Assembly (NCBI RefSeq): GCF_016406325.1
Contig: NZ_CP066370.1
Coordinates: forward strand, 1,860,001-1,924,000
Length of the DNA stretch: 64,000 nucleotides
Source: Shewanella putrefaciens
Lineage (GTDB): Bacteria > Pseudomonadota > Gammaproteobacteria > Enterobacterales > Shewanellaceae
Direction: 5' to 3'
A program made the position numbers and the translations under genes. Numbering within the stretch: position 1 is the stretch's first letter; each line of letters begins with the position of its first letter. The notes under the pieces are model-generated. The model was not told where the DNA came from and did not search any database. It was given only the letters and a program-made list of their open reading frames with translations. Shown one piece after another: positions 27,356 to 35,664 of this stretch.

Positions 27356-27727
27356 TTAAAGAAATAAGGGGGCTAAGATACTCAACCAAGTAATACCGCA
27401 CAGCGTCAGGCTTATAAATACTGCCGCCGATGCAATATCTTTAGCTTGGCCACTTAATGGATGAATTTCACTGCCGACGCGATCAACTACAGCTTCAATT
27501 GCGGAGTTTAATAGCTCAACAATCAATACGATAAACAGTGTGAAAATCAGCATTAGACGTTCAATAGTACTGATATCGACCAGTAAAGCGATAGGTAACA
27601 TCACTAGACACAGTACTAATTCTTGTCTAAATGCGGCTTCGTGAGTCCAGGCCGCTTTTAACCCTTTCATCGAAAATCCAGTCGCTCTAAAAATACGCTT
27701 AATACCATGATTATTAGCTGGTTTCAT
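27356..27727 (-). CDS. dgkA: Diacylglycerol kinase DgkA
   Basis: A 123-residue integral membrane kinase that phosphorylates diacylglycerol to phosphatidic acid for phospholipid recycling; the E. coli enzyme has 122 residues. The amphipathic N-terminal helix (GFSMKGLKAAW) and conserved HEAAFRQELVL are followed by three membrane helices. The signature ELLNSAIEAVVDRVG (about 67-81) carries the catalytic Glu. It is convergent with hdfR and monocistronic. Confidence 0.95.
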   Translation of the reverse strand: MKPANNHGIKRIFRATGFSMKGLKAAWTHEAAFRQELVLCLVMLPIALLVDISTIERLMLIFTLFIVLIVELLNSAIEAVVDRVGSEIHPLSGQAKDIASAAVFISLTLCGITWLSILAPLFL

Positions 27728-27985
27728 TGTGTTTCCATTAACATTAGCTTATTGGTTGCTAAGGGGAGTCGTTCAAATAAAGCTGTTAAAATAGGCCTAT
27801 AACATTGGGATATTTAAACGAATGCATAAAAGTGGCCGCAGTATAGCCCGAGTTGAAAACCGCATAAATAGTTAACTGTGCAAATTATCAGGATACCTCT
27901 AAGTGTTAGCGCTTATCCGCTAGCCATCTTGGAGACTTCAATCTAAGCTTGGTATTGGAACATAATTCACCATAAGGACATGGGA

Positions 27986-28915
27986 ATGACTCATACAAGC
28001 CAATTATTTCTTTTAATCTCTAATTCTTTCATTCTGTTGCGGTTATTATCAGTTTCCTTGCTGCTGGTATGTCTATCGGTTAATGCCAACCCCAGTGCGC
28101 CTAAGATCCAACTTGCCACAGAGCTGACTGCCGACAAGACGAGTTATGATATTCGCGAGTTTTTAATCAGTGAAAAGTTAGATGGTGTTCGTGGATACTG
28201 GACTGGGCATAGGTTAGTCACCCGTCAAGGATATCCCATTAATGCACCCGTATGGTTTACTGCTGACTTTCCCGCAATTCCTATTGATGGAGAGTTGTGG
28301 CTTGGGCGAGGGCAGTTTGAAGCTATTTCAAGTTTAATCCGTCAATCCTCTCCCAAAGAGGACGCATGGCGTAATGTACGCTTTATGGTATTTGACTTAC
28401 CCAAAGCGGAGGGGAATTTTGAGCAGCGCTATCGATTGGCGATAAAGATGTTTGCAGGTAAATCTGCTTATATTGAGGTCATTGAGCAATTTCAGCTTGA
28501 TAGTATTGAGGCTTTATACCAAAAACTAGATAGCCTTGTGGTTTTAGGTGCTGAAGGGTTAATGCTCCATCGCCGCAGTGCATACTATATTGCAGGCCGA
28601 AATCCAAACTTGATGAAGTTAAAACCCTACTTTGATGCAGAAGCTAAAGTCATTGCACATATTGCAGGTAAAGGTCAATTTGCAGGTCAGATGGGTGCAT
28701 TAAAAGTGCAAACGCCAGACGGCCGAATTTTTAGTATTGGCACAGGTTTTAGTCTCGCAGAGCGCCAACATCCCCCCGCAGTGGGCACTATCATCACCTA
28801 TAAATACCTTGGGCTTACCGTTAACGGTTTACCGCGGTTTGCCAGTTTTTTACGGGTAAGAACCGATATAGTCGAGTCCCCATTGGACGGCGGTGTTGAC
28901 CGTTCTGGGCAATAA
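27986..28915 (+). CDS. Secreted ATP-dependent DNA ligase (LigE type)
   Basis: A single-domain-plus-OB ATP-dependent DNA ligase of about 309 residues with an N-terminal hydrophobic export signal ending near SVNANPS. Nucleotidyltransferase motifs are visible: motif I with the AMP-accepting Lys in SEKLDGVRGYW, motif III in IDGELWLG, motif IV in EGLMLHR and motif V in LMKLKPYF. The OB domain follows (KVQTPDGRIFSIGTGF region). ATG 27986 is chosen over 27980 because AAGGA sits seven bases before it. Related Gram-negative ligases are thought to act in the periplasm, possibly on incoming DNA; that role is inferred. Confidence 0.88.
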   Translation: MTHTSQLFLLISNSFILLRLLSVSLLLVCLSVNANPSAPKIQLATELTADKTSYDIREFLISEKLDGVRGYWTGHRLVTRQGYPINAPVWFTADFPAIPIDGELWLGRGQFEAISSLIRQSSPKEDAWRNVRFMVFDLPKAEGNFEQRYRLAIKMFAGKSAYIEVIEQFQLDSIEALYQKLDSLVVLGAEGLMLHRRSAYYIAGRNPNLMKLKPYFDAEAKVIAHIAGKGQFAGQMGALKVQTPDGRIFSIGTGFSLAERQHPPAVGTIITYKYLGLTVNGLPRFASFLRVRTDIVESPLDGGVDRSGQ

Positions 28916-28968
28916 GCCTATATACCCTTGCCCATACGAACTAGGCTGCGAGTCTTAAAGGAAAACGA

Positions 28969-29451
28969 GTGTTAAAAATGCAATATAATTATCGGATCTT
29001 GATGGTATGTATGGGCAATATTTGCCGTTCGCCCACAGCAGAGGCCGTCTGTCGCGCTAAAATTCGTGAGCGTCACCTTAATATCGAAGTCGACTCGGCG
29101 GGAACTATTGGTTATCACCAAGGGGATAAGCCCGATAGCCGCGCTATTGAGGCTGGTAAAAAGCGGGGTTTTAGTTTCGAGGGCATGCGGGCGCGGCAGG
29201 TGGTGAATGCTGATTTTGAGCATTTTGATTTAATTCTAGCTGCGGATAATGCCAATTTGGCGGATCTGCTTAGCCGTTGTCCAGTTGAGTATCAACACAA
29301 GTTACAGTTAATGTTGTCCTATGCTGATACGCAAATAACGGAAGTACCAGATCCTTACTATGGCGGTGCACAGGGTTTTGAACTAGTGCTCGATCTCCTC
29401 GAGCAGAGTATGGAAGCTTTATTAGATCAATTGACCGAAAAGTTCCGTTGA
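28969..29451 (+). CDS. Low-molecular-weight protein tyrosine phosphatase
   Basis: A 160-residue LMW-PTP family phosphatase. The P-loop CxxxxxR is in MVCMGNICRSPTAEA (about residues 14-28), and the general-acid Asp lies in VPDPYYGG (about 125). GTG 28969 is chosen because AAGGA is six bases upstream; ATG at 28978 is the alternative. Such enzymes often control polysaccharide export through Wzc-like kinases, but no such gene is nearby, so the target is unknown. It follows the DNA ligase gene by 53 bases, possibly in one transcript. Confidence 0.92.
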   Translation: MLKMQYNYRILMVCMGNICRSPTAEAVCRAKIRERHLNIEVDSAGTIGYHQGDKPDSRAIEAGKKRGFSFEGMRARQVVNADFEHFDLILAADNANLADLLSRCPVEYQHKLQLMLSYADTQITEVPDPYYGGAQGFELVLDLLEQSMEALLDQLTEKFR

Positions 29452-29514
29452 GATACGTATTGCCATTTACGGTTTGGGTTTTATGATAAGTTCGGGTAAA
29501 TCCCCTTATGCGAG

Positions 29515-29817
29515 ATGACGATGAAAGTAATGGATTCTGAAAACCGAGTATGGTTCCTTTTGGAGCATGAAGGTCGTTTGTACTTGAATGCAAATTGCAA
29601 CATGAGTGCATTTGGCTATAGCTATATGATCCAGCTCAATGATCAGGAACTGCAAAATTATGAAGGTGGTGGCCGCGAGTATCTAAATAATCTTGCTCAC
29701 GATATTCACTATTCTGTTCCAATCGCAAAAGACACATCGTCAATTTACAGAGGTCGTGAAGTCTCAAAACAGCTAGCTGGTTTAGCAACAGGAGCGATTA
29801 AAGCGTGGCGTGCTTAA
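29515..29817 (+). CDS. Conserved hypothetical protein, 100 residues
   Basis: A soluble 100-residue protein with an EHEGRLYLNANCNMSAFGYSY segment and a YSVPIAKD segment. It has no signal peptide or membrane helix and no family was recognised. ATG 29515 or ATG 29521 could be the start; neither has a strong ribosome-binding site. Its coding character (regular codon use, no overlapping strong gene) supports a real gene. It lies just after the LMW phosphatase gene in the same direction. Confidence 0.6.
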   Translation: MTMKVMDSENRVWFLLEHEGRLYLNANCNMSAFGYSYMIQLNDQELQNYEGGGREYLNNLAHDIHYSVPIAKDTSSIYRGREVSKQLAGLATGAIKAWRA

Positions 29818-30115
29818 AATCGGTTAACTTTAAAATGCCCCAAAGCTTGTTTCAAAGTTTAAAATGCAAGTAGGGCGAATAAAGTTGTGGCTATAAAAAA
29901 GCTAATGTGATGAGGTTACTTTCAACCTAGAAGTCATGCCCGTCCGAACTTTCAATAAAGCCACAGCAAAGTAAACATCATCATAAAGTCATTAATAGAT
30001 ATCAGTATAGTTTGACTACAAACATCAATGGTTGTGGGCTGCTTACCTTGTCAGGTTTAGTTGGTAAGATGTTGTTCATAAAGAAAATCAAATCGTTGTA
30101 CATTTAAGGACATAT

Positions 30116-30583
30116 ATGGAAATTTCATTACTTGCCGATAATCCATCTGCGATAGACACGGTAGCTAGATGGTATTTCAATGAATGGTGCCAAGACAATG
30201 GTAGTTATACCGAGGAGGAAGTCGTTGAAAAAGTCTCTGCATCAATAAATCGAGATACTGCGCCTATTCTGATCGTCGGAAAAGTAAGTGGTGTTCTTGC
30301 TGGTTCAGCAGAGCTAAAAATTCGAGAAATGGACATATACCCAGAATTTGAGTTTTGGCTTGGTGGTGTTTACGTCACTCCGCAGGCCAGAGGGCAGGGT
30401 GTCGCCTCAAAACTTGTGAAAGAGATAATATCGCTAGCACATAAAATAGGCGTGAAAAAATTATATCTTCAAACAGAAGATTTAACCGGAGGTTTGTACC
30501 TACATCATGGATTTAAGCCTATAGAACAGGTGAATTATAAAGGCATAAATGTATTGGTTATGGGCGCAAACATCGGTGAATAA
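30116..30583 (+). CDS. GNAT-family N-acetyltransferase
   Basis: A 155-residue acetyltransferase with the acetyl-CoA-binding motif A, VYVTPQARGQGVASKLVKE (about residues 85-103), and a typical C-terminal YLHHGFKPIEQVNYKG strand-loop. The substrate is unknown. The gene and its flanks are AT-richer than neighbouring housekeeping genes and it is flanked by about 300 and 390 bases without genes, which may point to recent acquisition. The ATG at 30116 follows AAGGACAT. Confidence 0.88.
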   Translation: MEISLLADNPSAIDTVARWYFNEWCQDNGSYTEEEVVEKVSASINRDTAPILIVGKVSGVLAGSAELKIREMDIYPEFEFWLGGVYVTPQARGQGVASKLVKEIISLAHKIGVKKLYLQTEDLTGGLYLHHGFKPIEQVNYKGINVLVMGANIGE

Positions 30584-30975
30584 CAAGTGTGTGAAGGTAC
30601 ATTGTGGCTCAATTGTATAAAAGCGGTCAGCGAAGAATCTGGGTGGGTACCATTAAAAACTTGAAAGAAGTGGTAGATCTATCCCGCGACTAAAGCCCCC
30701 TTGCCACACAGTCAAATCCAAAATGGCTCTTCGGTGTATTGTGCCAAGAGGGTGATGACTGACGGATATTGAGAGCTTATATTAGGCACGCAGAAGTTAT
30801 TGGCGTAAAAGTGTTTTTAACGCGAAAGTTCTGTTTCTGATAATAAAAAAGCCAGTATATTCAATATACCGGCTTTAAATTTAATGAATGAGCGCACTAA
30901 GCTGGAATATAAAAGTCATTAGCGTCTTGTCTTTAGCAAAATCTGCGTCCTATATTCCAAATGCAGAGTGGCTGA
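30584..30975. other. Intergenic region between the GNAT gene and the RbgA-type gene
   Basis: About 390 bases. It contains the terminator at 30848-30876 and otherwise no gene I can support. Confidence 0.5.
30848..30876 (-). terminator. Terminator for the RbgA-type GTPase gene
   Basis: AAAGCCAGTATAT (30848-30860) and ATATACCGGCTTT (30864-30876) with one A-C mismatch. The A-run at 30845-30850 becomes a T-run on the minus strand. Confidence 0.6.
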
Positions 30976-31917
30976 CTAATCGTTATGGCGTTTGCCTGAA
31001 CGTTTCAGTCTCTCTGCTGCCAGTTTGGCTTCTTTCTCTGCTTCTTTTTCGGCCATGATACGGGCGACTTCAATCTTTTCAAGTTCGGCCATCGCAGGCG
31101 TTTCTAACGAGAGTAAGCCTATTTTTCCTGATCGGTATTCATGCAGTAATAACTCTGATGCCTTGTGCATATCGATGCGGCCTCCGGGACGCAGCGCACC
31201 ACGTTTACGGCCGATTTCCTCGAGAAGTGCGACATCATCCTTGGGTAATTCACTTAAGTTATAGCGCTCACAAATCTCTTTTGGATAAGCGGTTAAGAAA
31301 TACTTGGCGGCGAACAGGGCCACATCTTCATATTCCATCGCCGTATCTTTAATGGCGCCAGTGACGGCAAGGCGATAGCTGCTGGCTTCGTTATCCACTT
31401 TGGGCCATAAAATACCTGGGGTATCCGACAGCACGATACCGTTACGTAAATTGATCCGTTGCTGGGTTTTGGTTACCGCAGGTTCGTTACCGGTTTTGGC
31501 GATAACACGACCAGCTAAGGTATTGATGATGGTGGATTTCCCAACGTTGGGTATTCCCATGATCATAGTGCGAATGTCTTTTTCGGTTTTATCGCGACTC
31601 GGCACTAGCTTACGGCAGAGATCAGGAATTTTTTTCACCATTGCCGCTTGAAGTGTGGTGATCGCCGTGGCTTTGACGCCTTGCTCACGCTCTAAGTATT
31701 CAATCCATTGTGCGGTGATCTCTGGATCGGCCAAATCAGATTTATTGAGCAGTTTGATACAAGGTTTGTCGCCTCGAAGCTGAGCCACCATGGGGTTTTC
31801 GCTACTGTAGGGAATACGCGCGTCCAGCACTTCGATAACAAGATCGACCTGAGGCATTGCCTCTTCAATCTCCTTGCGTGCCTTGTGCATATGCCCCGGA
31901 TACCACTGAATTGCCAT
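30976..31917 (-). CDS. Ribosome biogenesis GTPase, YlqF/RbgA family
   Basis: A circularly permuted GTPase of 313 residues. The order G4 (LLNKSDLAD, about 60), G1 (MGIPNVGKST, about 125), G3 (SDTPGILWP, about 165) is typical of the YlqF/RbgA family, which acts in late large-subunit assembly. The N-terminus IQWYPGHMHKAR is also diagnostic. The C-terminal 40 residues are strongly charged (lysine/glutamate-rich helix). The start is ATG 31917. It is monocistronic, convergent with the GNAT gene. Confidence 0.9.
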   Translation of the reverse strand: MAIQWYPGHMHKARKEIEEAMPQVDLVIEVLDARIPYSSENPMVAQLRGDKPCIKLLNKSDLADPEITAQWIEYLEREQGVKATAITTLQAAMVKKIPDLCRKLVPSRDKTEKDIRTMIMGIPNVGKSTIINTLAGRVIAKTGNEPAVTKTQQRINLRNGIVLSDTPGILWPKVDNEASSYRLAVTGAIKDTAMEYEDVALFAAKYFLTAYPKEICERYNLSELPKDDVALLEEIGRKRGALRPGGRIDMHKASELLLHEYRSGKIGLLSLETPAMAELEKIEVARIMAEKEAEKEAKLAAERLKRSGKRHND

Positions 31918-31981
31918 GATAACGCCTTGTCCTAAATAACTTAAAGAACGGCTATTCTACCTTGATGGTGGTGAATGTCAT

Positions 31982-32005
31982 AAAAAAAGCGCCCAAAGGC
32001 GCTTT
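31982..32005 (-). terminator. Terminator after the 2OG-Fe(II) oxygenase gene
   Basis: AAAGCGCC (31986-31993) and GGCGCTTT (31998-32005) with a CAAA loop. The A-run at 31982-31988 is a T-run on the minus strand, where the oxygenase gene ends at 32068. Confidence 0.75.
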
Positions 32006-32067
32006 AATTGCTTAATCCGTGACTGTCTCTTGCGATTGTCACTTGGATTAATAGGCTGAATTAGGGC

Positions 32068-32907
32068 TTAGATCACCCCGAGTTCGCGCAATCTCTCCAT
32101 CAGATAACTGTCGGCGGTATAACGATCTGATAGCACTACTGCAGGGTTTGGATGTAAAAATAACGGCAAAGAGATCCGTGACTTGGTTTTATCCGTACCT
32201 TCAGGATTGATGACGCGGTGTGACGTCGATGGGAAATAGCCGCCAGAGGCTTCCTGTAACATGTCGCCGATATTGATAATAATGTTGCCAAAATCGCTTG
32301 GGACATCTAACCAAGTGCCATCTTTGGCTTTTACTTGCAATCCAGGCTCATTGGCTGCAGGTAACACTGTAATAAGGTTGATATCTTCATGGGCTGCAGC
32401 GCGAATGGCGCCCATTTCTTCAGTGCCCGTCATTGGTGGGTAATGCAGAATGCGCAGTAAGGTTTTTTGGCTATTGGCGATCATTTCTGGCAATGGCATC
32501 GAAAACTTGGCTTTTACGTCTTCTGGTGAGTAGGTTTCGATCCACTCTAATAGTTCTGCAGCCAGCGCGTTAGCTTTATCATAATAGGCGAGAATATTGG
32601 CACGTAGTGAGTCGGGTATACGGCCCCAAGGATACACGTGGTAGTACTCTTTAATGTCTTTGACTGTGTTGCCTTTGGCGGTTTCAGAAATCGATGCAGG
32701 GAAGAAACCGTCGTGGGTTTCCTTTTTAAACATATAGTTGTTTTTGGCTTCTGAATTAAAAAAGGCTTGCCACTCGGTGTAGATGTCTTCAACTAAGCGC
32801 TTATCAATCGGATGATTAGATAAAACACCAAAGCCAGTTTCTCTAAGTGATTCAACAAATTGCTGCGCACTATTTTCAGCACGGTAATCAATGGTTTCTA
32901 ATTTCAT
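32068..32907 (-). CDS. 2-oxoglutarate/Fe(II)-dependent oxygenase, isopenicillin-N-synthase-like
   Basis: A 279-residue member of the isopenicillin N synthase-like superfamily. The iron triad is visible as His and Asp in AAAHEDINLIT (about 177-179) and His in STSHRVINP (about 231). The Arg of the co-substrate site is in KSRISLPLF. The N-terminal segment ETGFGVLSNHPID is characteristic of the family. The substrate cannot be inferred; no biosynthetic neighbours are present. It is divergent from msrBA, with a CRP-like site between them. Confidence 0.88.
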   Translation of the reverse strand: MKLETIDYRAENSAQQFVESLRETGFGVLSNHPIDKRLVEDIYTEWQAFFNSEAKNNYMFKKETHDGFFPASISETAKGNTVKDIKEYYHVYPWGRIPDSLRANILAYYDKANALAAELLEWIETYSPEDVKAKFSMPLPEMIANSQKTLLRILHYPPMTGTEEMGAIRAAAHEDINLITVLPAANEPGLQVKAKDGTWLDVPSDFGNIIINIGDMLQEASGGYFPSTSHRVINPEGTDKTKSRISLPLFLHPNPAVVLSDRYTADSYLMERLRELGVI

Positions 32908-32993
32908 ATTGGTTTCTACTTGTTATATTTAGTTGTAATTTGACCCGCAGCAAGTGTAGCCGTGCGGTGAGGTGGGTGCAAATACTCAGCGAC

Positions 32994-33009
32994 TGTGATC
33001 TGGATCAAC
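32994..33009. promoter_or_regulatory. CRP-like binding site between the oxygenase gene and msrBA
   Basis: TGTGATCTGGATCAAC fits the known CRP pattern TGTGA-N6-TCACA except in the last half-site. It lies 87 bases before the oxygenase start and about 280 before msrBA. Confidence 0.4.
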
Positions 33010-33046
33010 TGCCGTATTTTCCGTCATTTATGTAGTCGCTTATATT

Positions 33047-33085
33047 GAGTACTTAATATGAGCACTTATATTAGTACTTACTTGA
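33047..33085. repeat. Short tandem repeats upstream of msrBA
   Basis: GAGTACTTAATAT (33047) and GAGCACTTATATT (33060) are 13 bases apart, and a third shorter copy (AGTACTTACTT) follows. AT-rich DNA, so moderately likely to be chance. Confidence 0.35.
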
Positions 33086-33288
33086 GTGGTAAGATTTTAG
33101 TCACCAAATCCGTTAGTATGGGCATTAGATTTGTTGTGATTGGATTGATGTCAGCCGCATTTTGAAGCCGAGTGCAAGAAATCTTGCTTGGAGTGGGTCT
33201 TATGTTGGCTTCCTTATAAATCAGCTTCTTAATCAACTTAATTGAGAGTATCGAAATAGACAACGACGTGAGTCGAAAGGGCATAAAT

Positions 33289-34194
33289 ATGAACAAACTG
33301 ACCGATTTTGAACGCTATGTTATCGAAGAGAAAGGCACTGAACGCCCTTTTAGTGGCGAATATTATAAGCACGACGCTAAGGGATTATATTTATGCAAAA
33401 AATGCCACGCTCCTCTTTATCGATCTGATGATAAATTTAATGCTCATTGTGGTTGGCCTGCTTTTGATGATGAGATTCAAGGCGCTGTAACTCGCCATAT
33501 CGATGCCGATGGTCATAGAACAGAAATCGTTTGTAGTCAGTGTGGTGGTCACTTAGGTCATGTATTTGAAGGGGAGTTTTTGACGCCTAAAAATGTTCGT
33601 CATTGTGTTAACTCGATTTCACTTATATTTCAGGGATTGGAGCAGACCTATACGCCGTCATCGAACCAATTTGCGACTTTGGGGGCGGGCTGTTTTTGGT
33701 GTGTTGAGGCCATCTTTAAAAATCTGAAGGGCGTTGTCAATGTGACCTCAGGGTATTGTGGTGGCGAAGCCCATGATGCCGATTATAAATCTGTTTGCTC
33801 AGGCCAAACCGGCCATGCTGAGGTTGTGCATATTGAGTTTAACCCAGAGGAAATTGATTTTACGACATTGTTGCAAGTGTTTTTTGAAAGTCACGATCCA
33901 ACCACGCTTAACCGCCAAGGTAATGATAAGGGGCCACAATATCGTTCGGTCGTTTTTGCTCATAACGCGGATCAAATAGAACAAACTAATGAAATGATTG
34001 CAAAATTAGAGTCAGCTAAAGTTTTTGATGCGCCTATTGTGACGCAGATTTCAGCCTTTGAAACTTTTTATCCTGCTGAAAATTATCATTATGATTATTT
34101 TGCTTTACATGGCGAGGAACCCTATTGCCAAATAGTGGTTCGACCTAAAGTGGAGAAAATCAAAGCCCTATTTGCAGCACTGCAGAAGGCTTAA
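33289..34194 (+). CDS. msrBA: Bifunctional methionine sulfoxide reductase MsrB-MsrA fusion
   Basis: A 301-residue fusion that reduces both stereoisomers of methionine sulfoxide. The N-terminal MsrB domain (about 1-125) has zinc-binding CKKC and CSQC pairs and the catalytic Cys in VRHCVNSISL. The C-terminal MsrA domain (about 135-300) has the catalytic Cys in GAGCFWCVEA and the QGNDKGPQYRS signature. ATG 33289 is preferred to the GTG at 33268 because MNKLTDFERYV is the natural domain start. Without a signal peptide it is probably cytoplasmic. A terminator follows. Confidence 0.95.
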   Translation: MNKLTDFERYVIEEKGTERPFSGEYYKHDAKGLYLCKKCHAPLYRSDDKFNAHCGWPAFDDEIQGAVTRHIDADGHRTEIVCSQCGGHLGHVFEGEFLTPKNVRHCVNSISLIFQGLEQTYTPSSNQFATLGAGCFWCVEAIFKNLKGVVNVTSGYCGGEAHDADYKSVCSGQTGHAEVVHIEFNPEEIDFTTLLQVFFESHDPTTLNRQGNDKGPQYRSVVFAHNADQIEQTNEMIAKLESAKVFDAPIVTQISAFETFYPAENYHYDYFALHGEEPYCQIVVRPKVEKIKALFAALQKA

Positions 34195-34233
34195 TTTACG
34201 CCATTCCTCAAGACATGTAAGGCTAAAGCAATA

Positions 34234-34262
34234 AAAACGCCACCCAATTAAGGTGGCGTTTT
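34234..34262. terminator. Bidirectional terminator between msrBA and hemB
   Basis: AAAACGCCACC (34234-34244) and GGTGGCGTTTT (34252-34262), perfect arms with a 7-base loop. Confidence 0.85.
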
Positions 34263-34286
34263 GTTAGTTGTTAAGTGAAAACACCG

Positions 34287-35273
34287 TCATTGATGGTTTT
34301 CAGCTAACCACTGGGCATACTGTTTGGTGTAATAGCTGACAATCAAATCTGCACCCGCCCGCTTTAAGCCGATAAACGTTTCTGTCACCACGGCACGCTC
34401 ATCCAAGGCGCCTGCAAGGGCGGCAAACTTGATGCCAGCATATTCGCCGCCGACTTGATAGGCGGCGAGTGGTAGGTGGGTTTCTTGTCTTAACCGGCTT
34501 AACACATCCAAGTAGGGCGTACCGGGTTTAACCATCAGGATATCGGCGCCTTCGGCTTCATCTAATAAGGCCTCTAACAGGGCTTGACGACCATTAGCAT
34601 AATCCAGTTGATATCCCTTGCGATTTCCGCTGAGTTCACAGTCAACCGCCGCTCTAAAAGGACCGTAAAAAGAAGAGGCGAATTTTGCCGAGTGGGCCAG
34701 AATCGCCACATGTTCAAAACCTGCGGCATCAAGCCCTTGGCGAATGGCTTTCACTTGTCCGTCCATCATGGCCGATGGCGCTAACATATCGGCGCCAGCT
34801 TTGGCGGCCGTCACCGATTGCTTAACTAAATTTTCGACGGTGAGATCGTTGCAGACTTCATTATTGTGCACCACGCCGCAATGGCCGTGATATGTGTATT
34901 CACAAAAGCAAATGTCGGGGATCACCATCATCTCGGGCACTGCGGTTTTAATTGCGCGCACCATACGGGCGAGTAACCCATTGTCATCCCAAGTGTCGCT
35001 GCCTTTATCATCTTTTGTATGGGAAATTCCAAAGGGCATCACATAGCGAATACCGAGTGCATAAAGTTCACGAACCTCATCGGCTAATGCGCTTTCAGGA
35101 AGACGACTAATTCCAGGAAGAGTCGAAATGGGTATCGCATGATTGATCTGTTCTTCAATAAATAGCGGGTGGATTAAATCTGATAATGATATTTGGGTTT
35201 CGCGCAGCAGATCGCGCATCGCTTCTGAGCTACGTAAGCGTCTTAGGCGACGCAATGGAGGCGTGTTTAACAT
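34287..35273 (-). CDS. hemB: Delta-aminolevulinic acid dehydratase HemB
   Basis: Condenses two 5-aminolevulinate molecules to porphobilinogen in heme synthesis. The protein has 328 residues. The zinc-site cysteines are in DICFCEYTYHGHCG (about 119-132). Schiff-base lysines are in LAHSAKFASSFYGPF (about 200) and ILMVKPGTPYLD (about 255). The start ATG at 35273 gives MLNTPPLRRLRRLR, a normal N-terminus. It is monocistronic and divergent from tsaB; a CRP-like site lies 126 bases upstream, relevant for cytochrome-rich anaerobic growth. Confidence 0.96.
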   Translation of the reverse strand: MLNTPPLRRLRRLRSSEAMRDLLRETQISLSDLIHPLFIEEQINHAIPISTLPGISRLPESALADEVRELYALGIRYVMPFGISHTKDDKGSDTWDDNGLLARMVRAIKTAVPEMMVIPDICFCEYTYHGHCGVVHNNEVCNDLTVENLVKQSVTAAKAGADMLAPSAMMDGQVKAIRQGLDAAGFEHVAILAHSAKFASSFYGPFRAAVDCELSGNRKGYQLDYANGRQALLEALLDEAEGADILMVKPGTPYLDVLSRLRQETHLPLAAYQVGGEYAGIKFAALAGALDERAVVTETFIGLKRAGADLIVSYYTKQYAQWLAENHQ

Positions 35274-35664
35274 GACATTTCCTTATCGAAGGTGGAGCGT
35301 AATACAGTGGTTCAATCTAGGTGCAGGTGTTAGCTCTGACAGATATAAGCTAAAAAGTTTCCTCATTTTATCGAGATCTTTTGCTGCATTTGCCGTTAAG
35401 TGACTTATATCACATTGCATTACATAACATTGGTATTGGATTTGGGCTGATAGTTTAAGGCTGAAAGCTGGCAAATCAAGGCCAGCGAAATGAATGATGG
35501 GATACATTATGACTATTTTACCGTGGACAGGGCTTTACCCTTTGTTTTCGTGAATTTGATGTTATCATTTGCGCCAGTTTTTAATGGTGCATTGGCACAG
35601 TATTTCGCCCCGTCGCGAACCACTGAATATAGTGCAAATGCTTGCCCGATTATCCGGTTTTTAA
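35274..35664. other. Intergenic region between hemB and tsaB
   Basis: About 390 bases between divergent genes. It has the CRP-like palindrome at 35399-35414; I see no other structure and no credible gene in the open frames. Confidence 0.5.
35399..35414. promoter_or_regulatory. CRP-like palindrome upstream of hemB
   Basis: AGTGACTTATATCACA contains the perfect core GTGA-N6-TCAC of the CRP pattern. It is 126 bases before the hemB start and 250 before tsaB. In Shewanella, CRP is known to control anaerobic respiration; this use here is inferred. Confidence 0.5.

Larger units (their letters stand above)
32908..33288. other. Intergenic region between the oxygenase gene and msrBA
   Basis: About 380 bases between divergent genes, holding a CRP-like site at 32994 and short tandem repeats at 33047-33085. 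No gene is supported. Confidence 0.5.

Noticed and set aside
30604..30693. A 29-codon open frame starting GTG after an AAGGT segment
   Set aside because: Although the ribosome-binding site is fair, it is very short, matches nothing I recognise and could be a chance frame or gene remnant.
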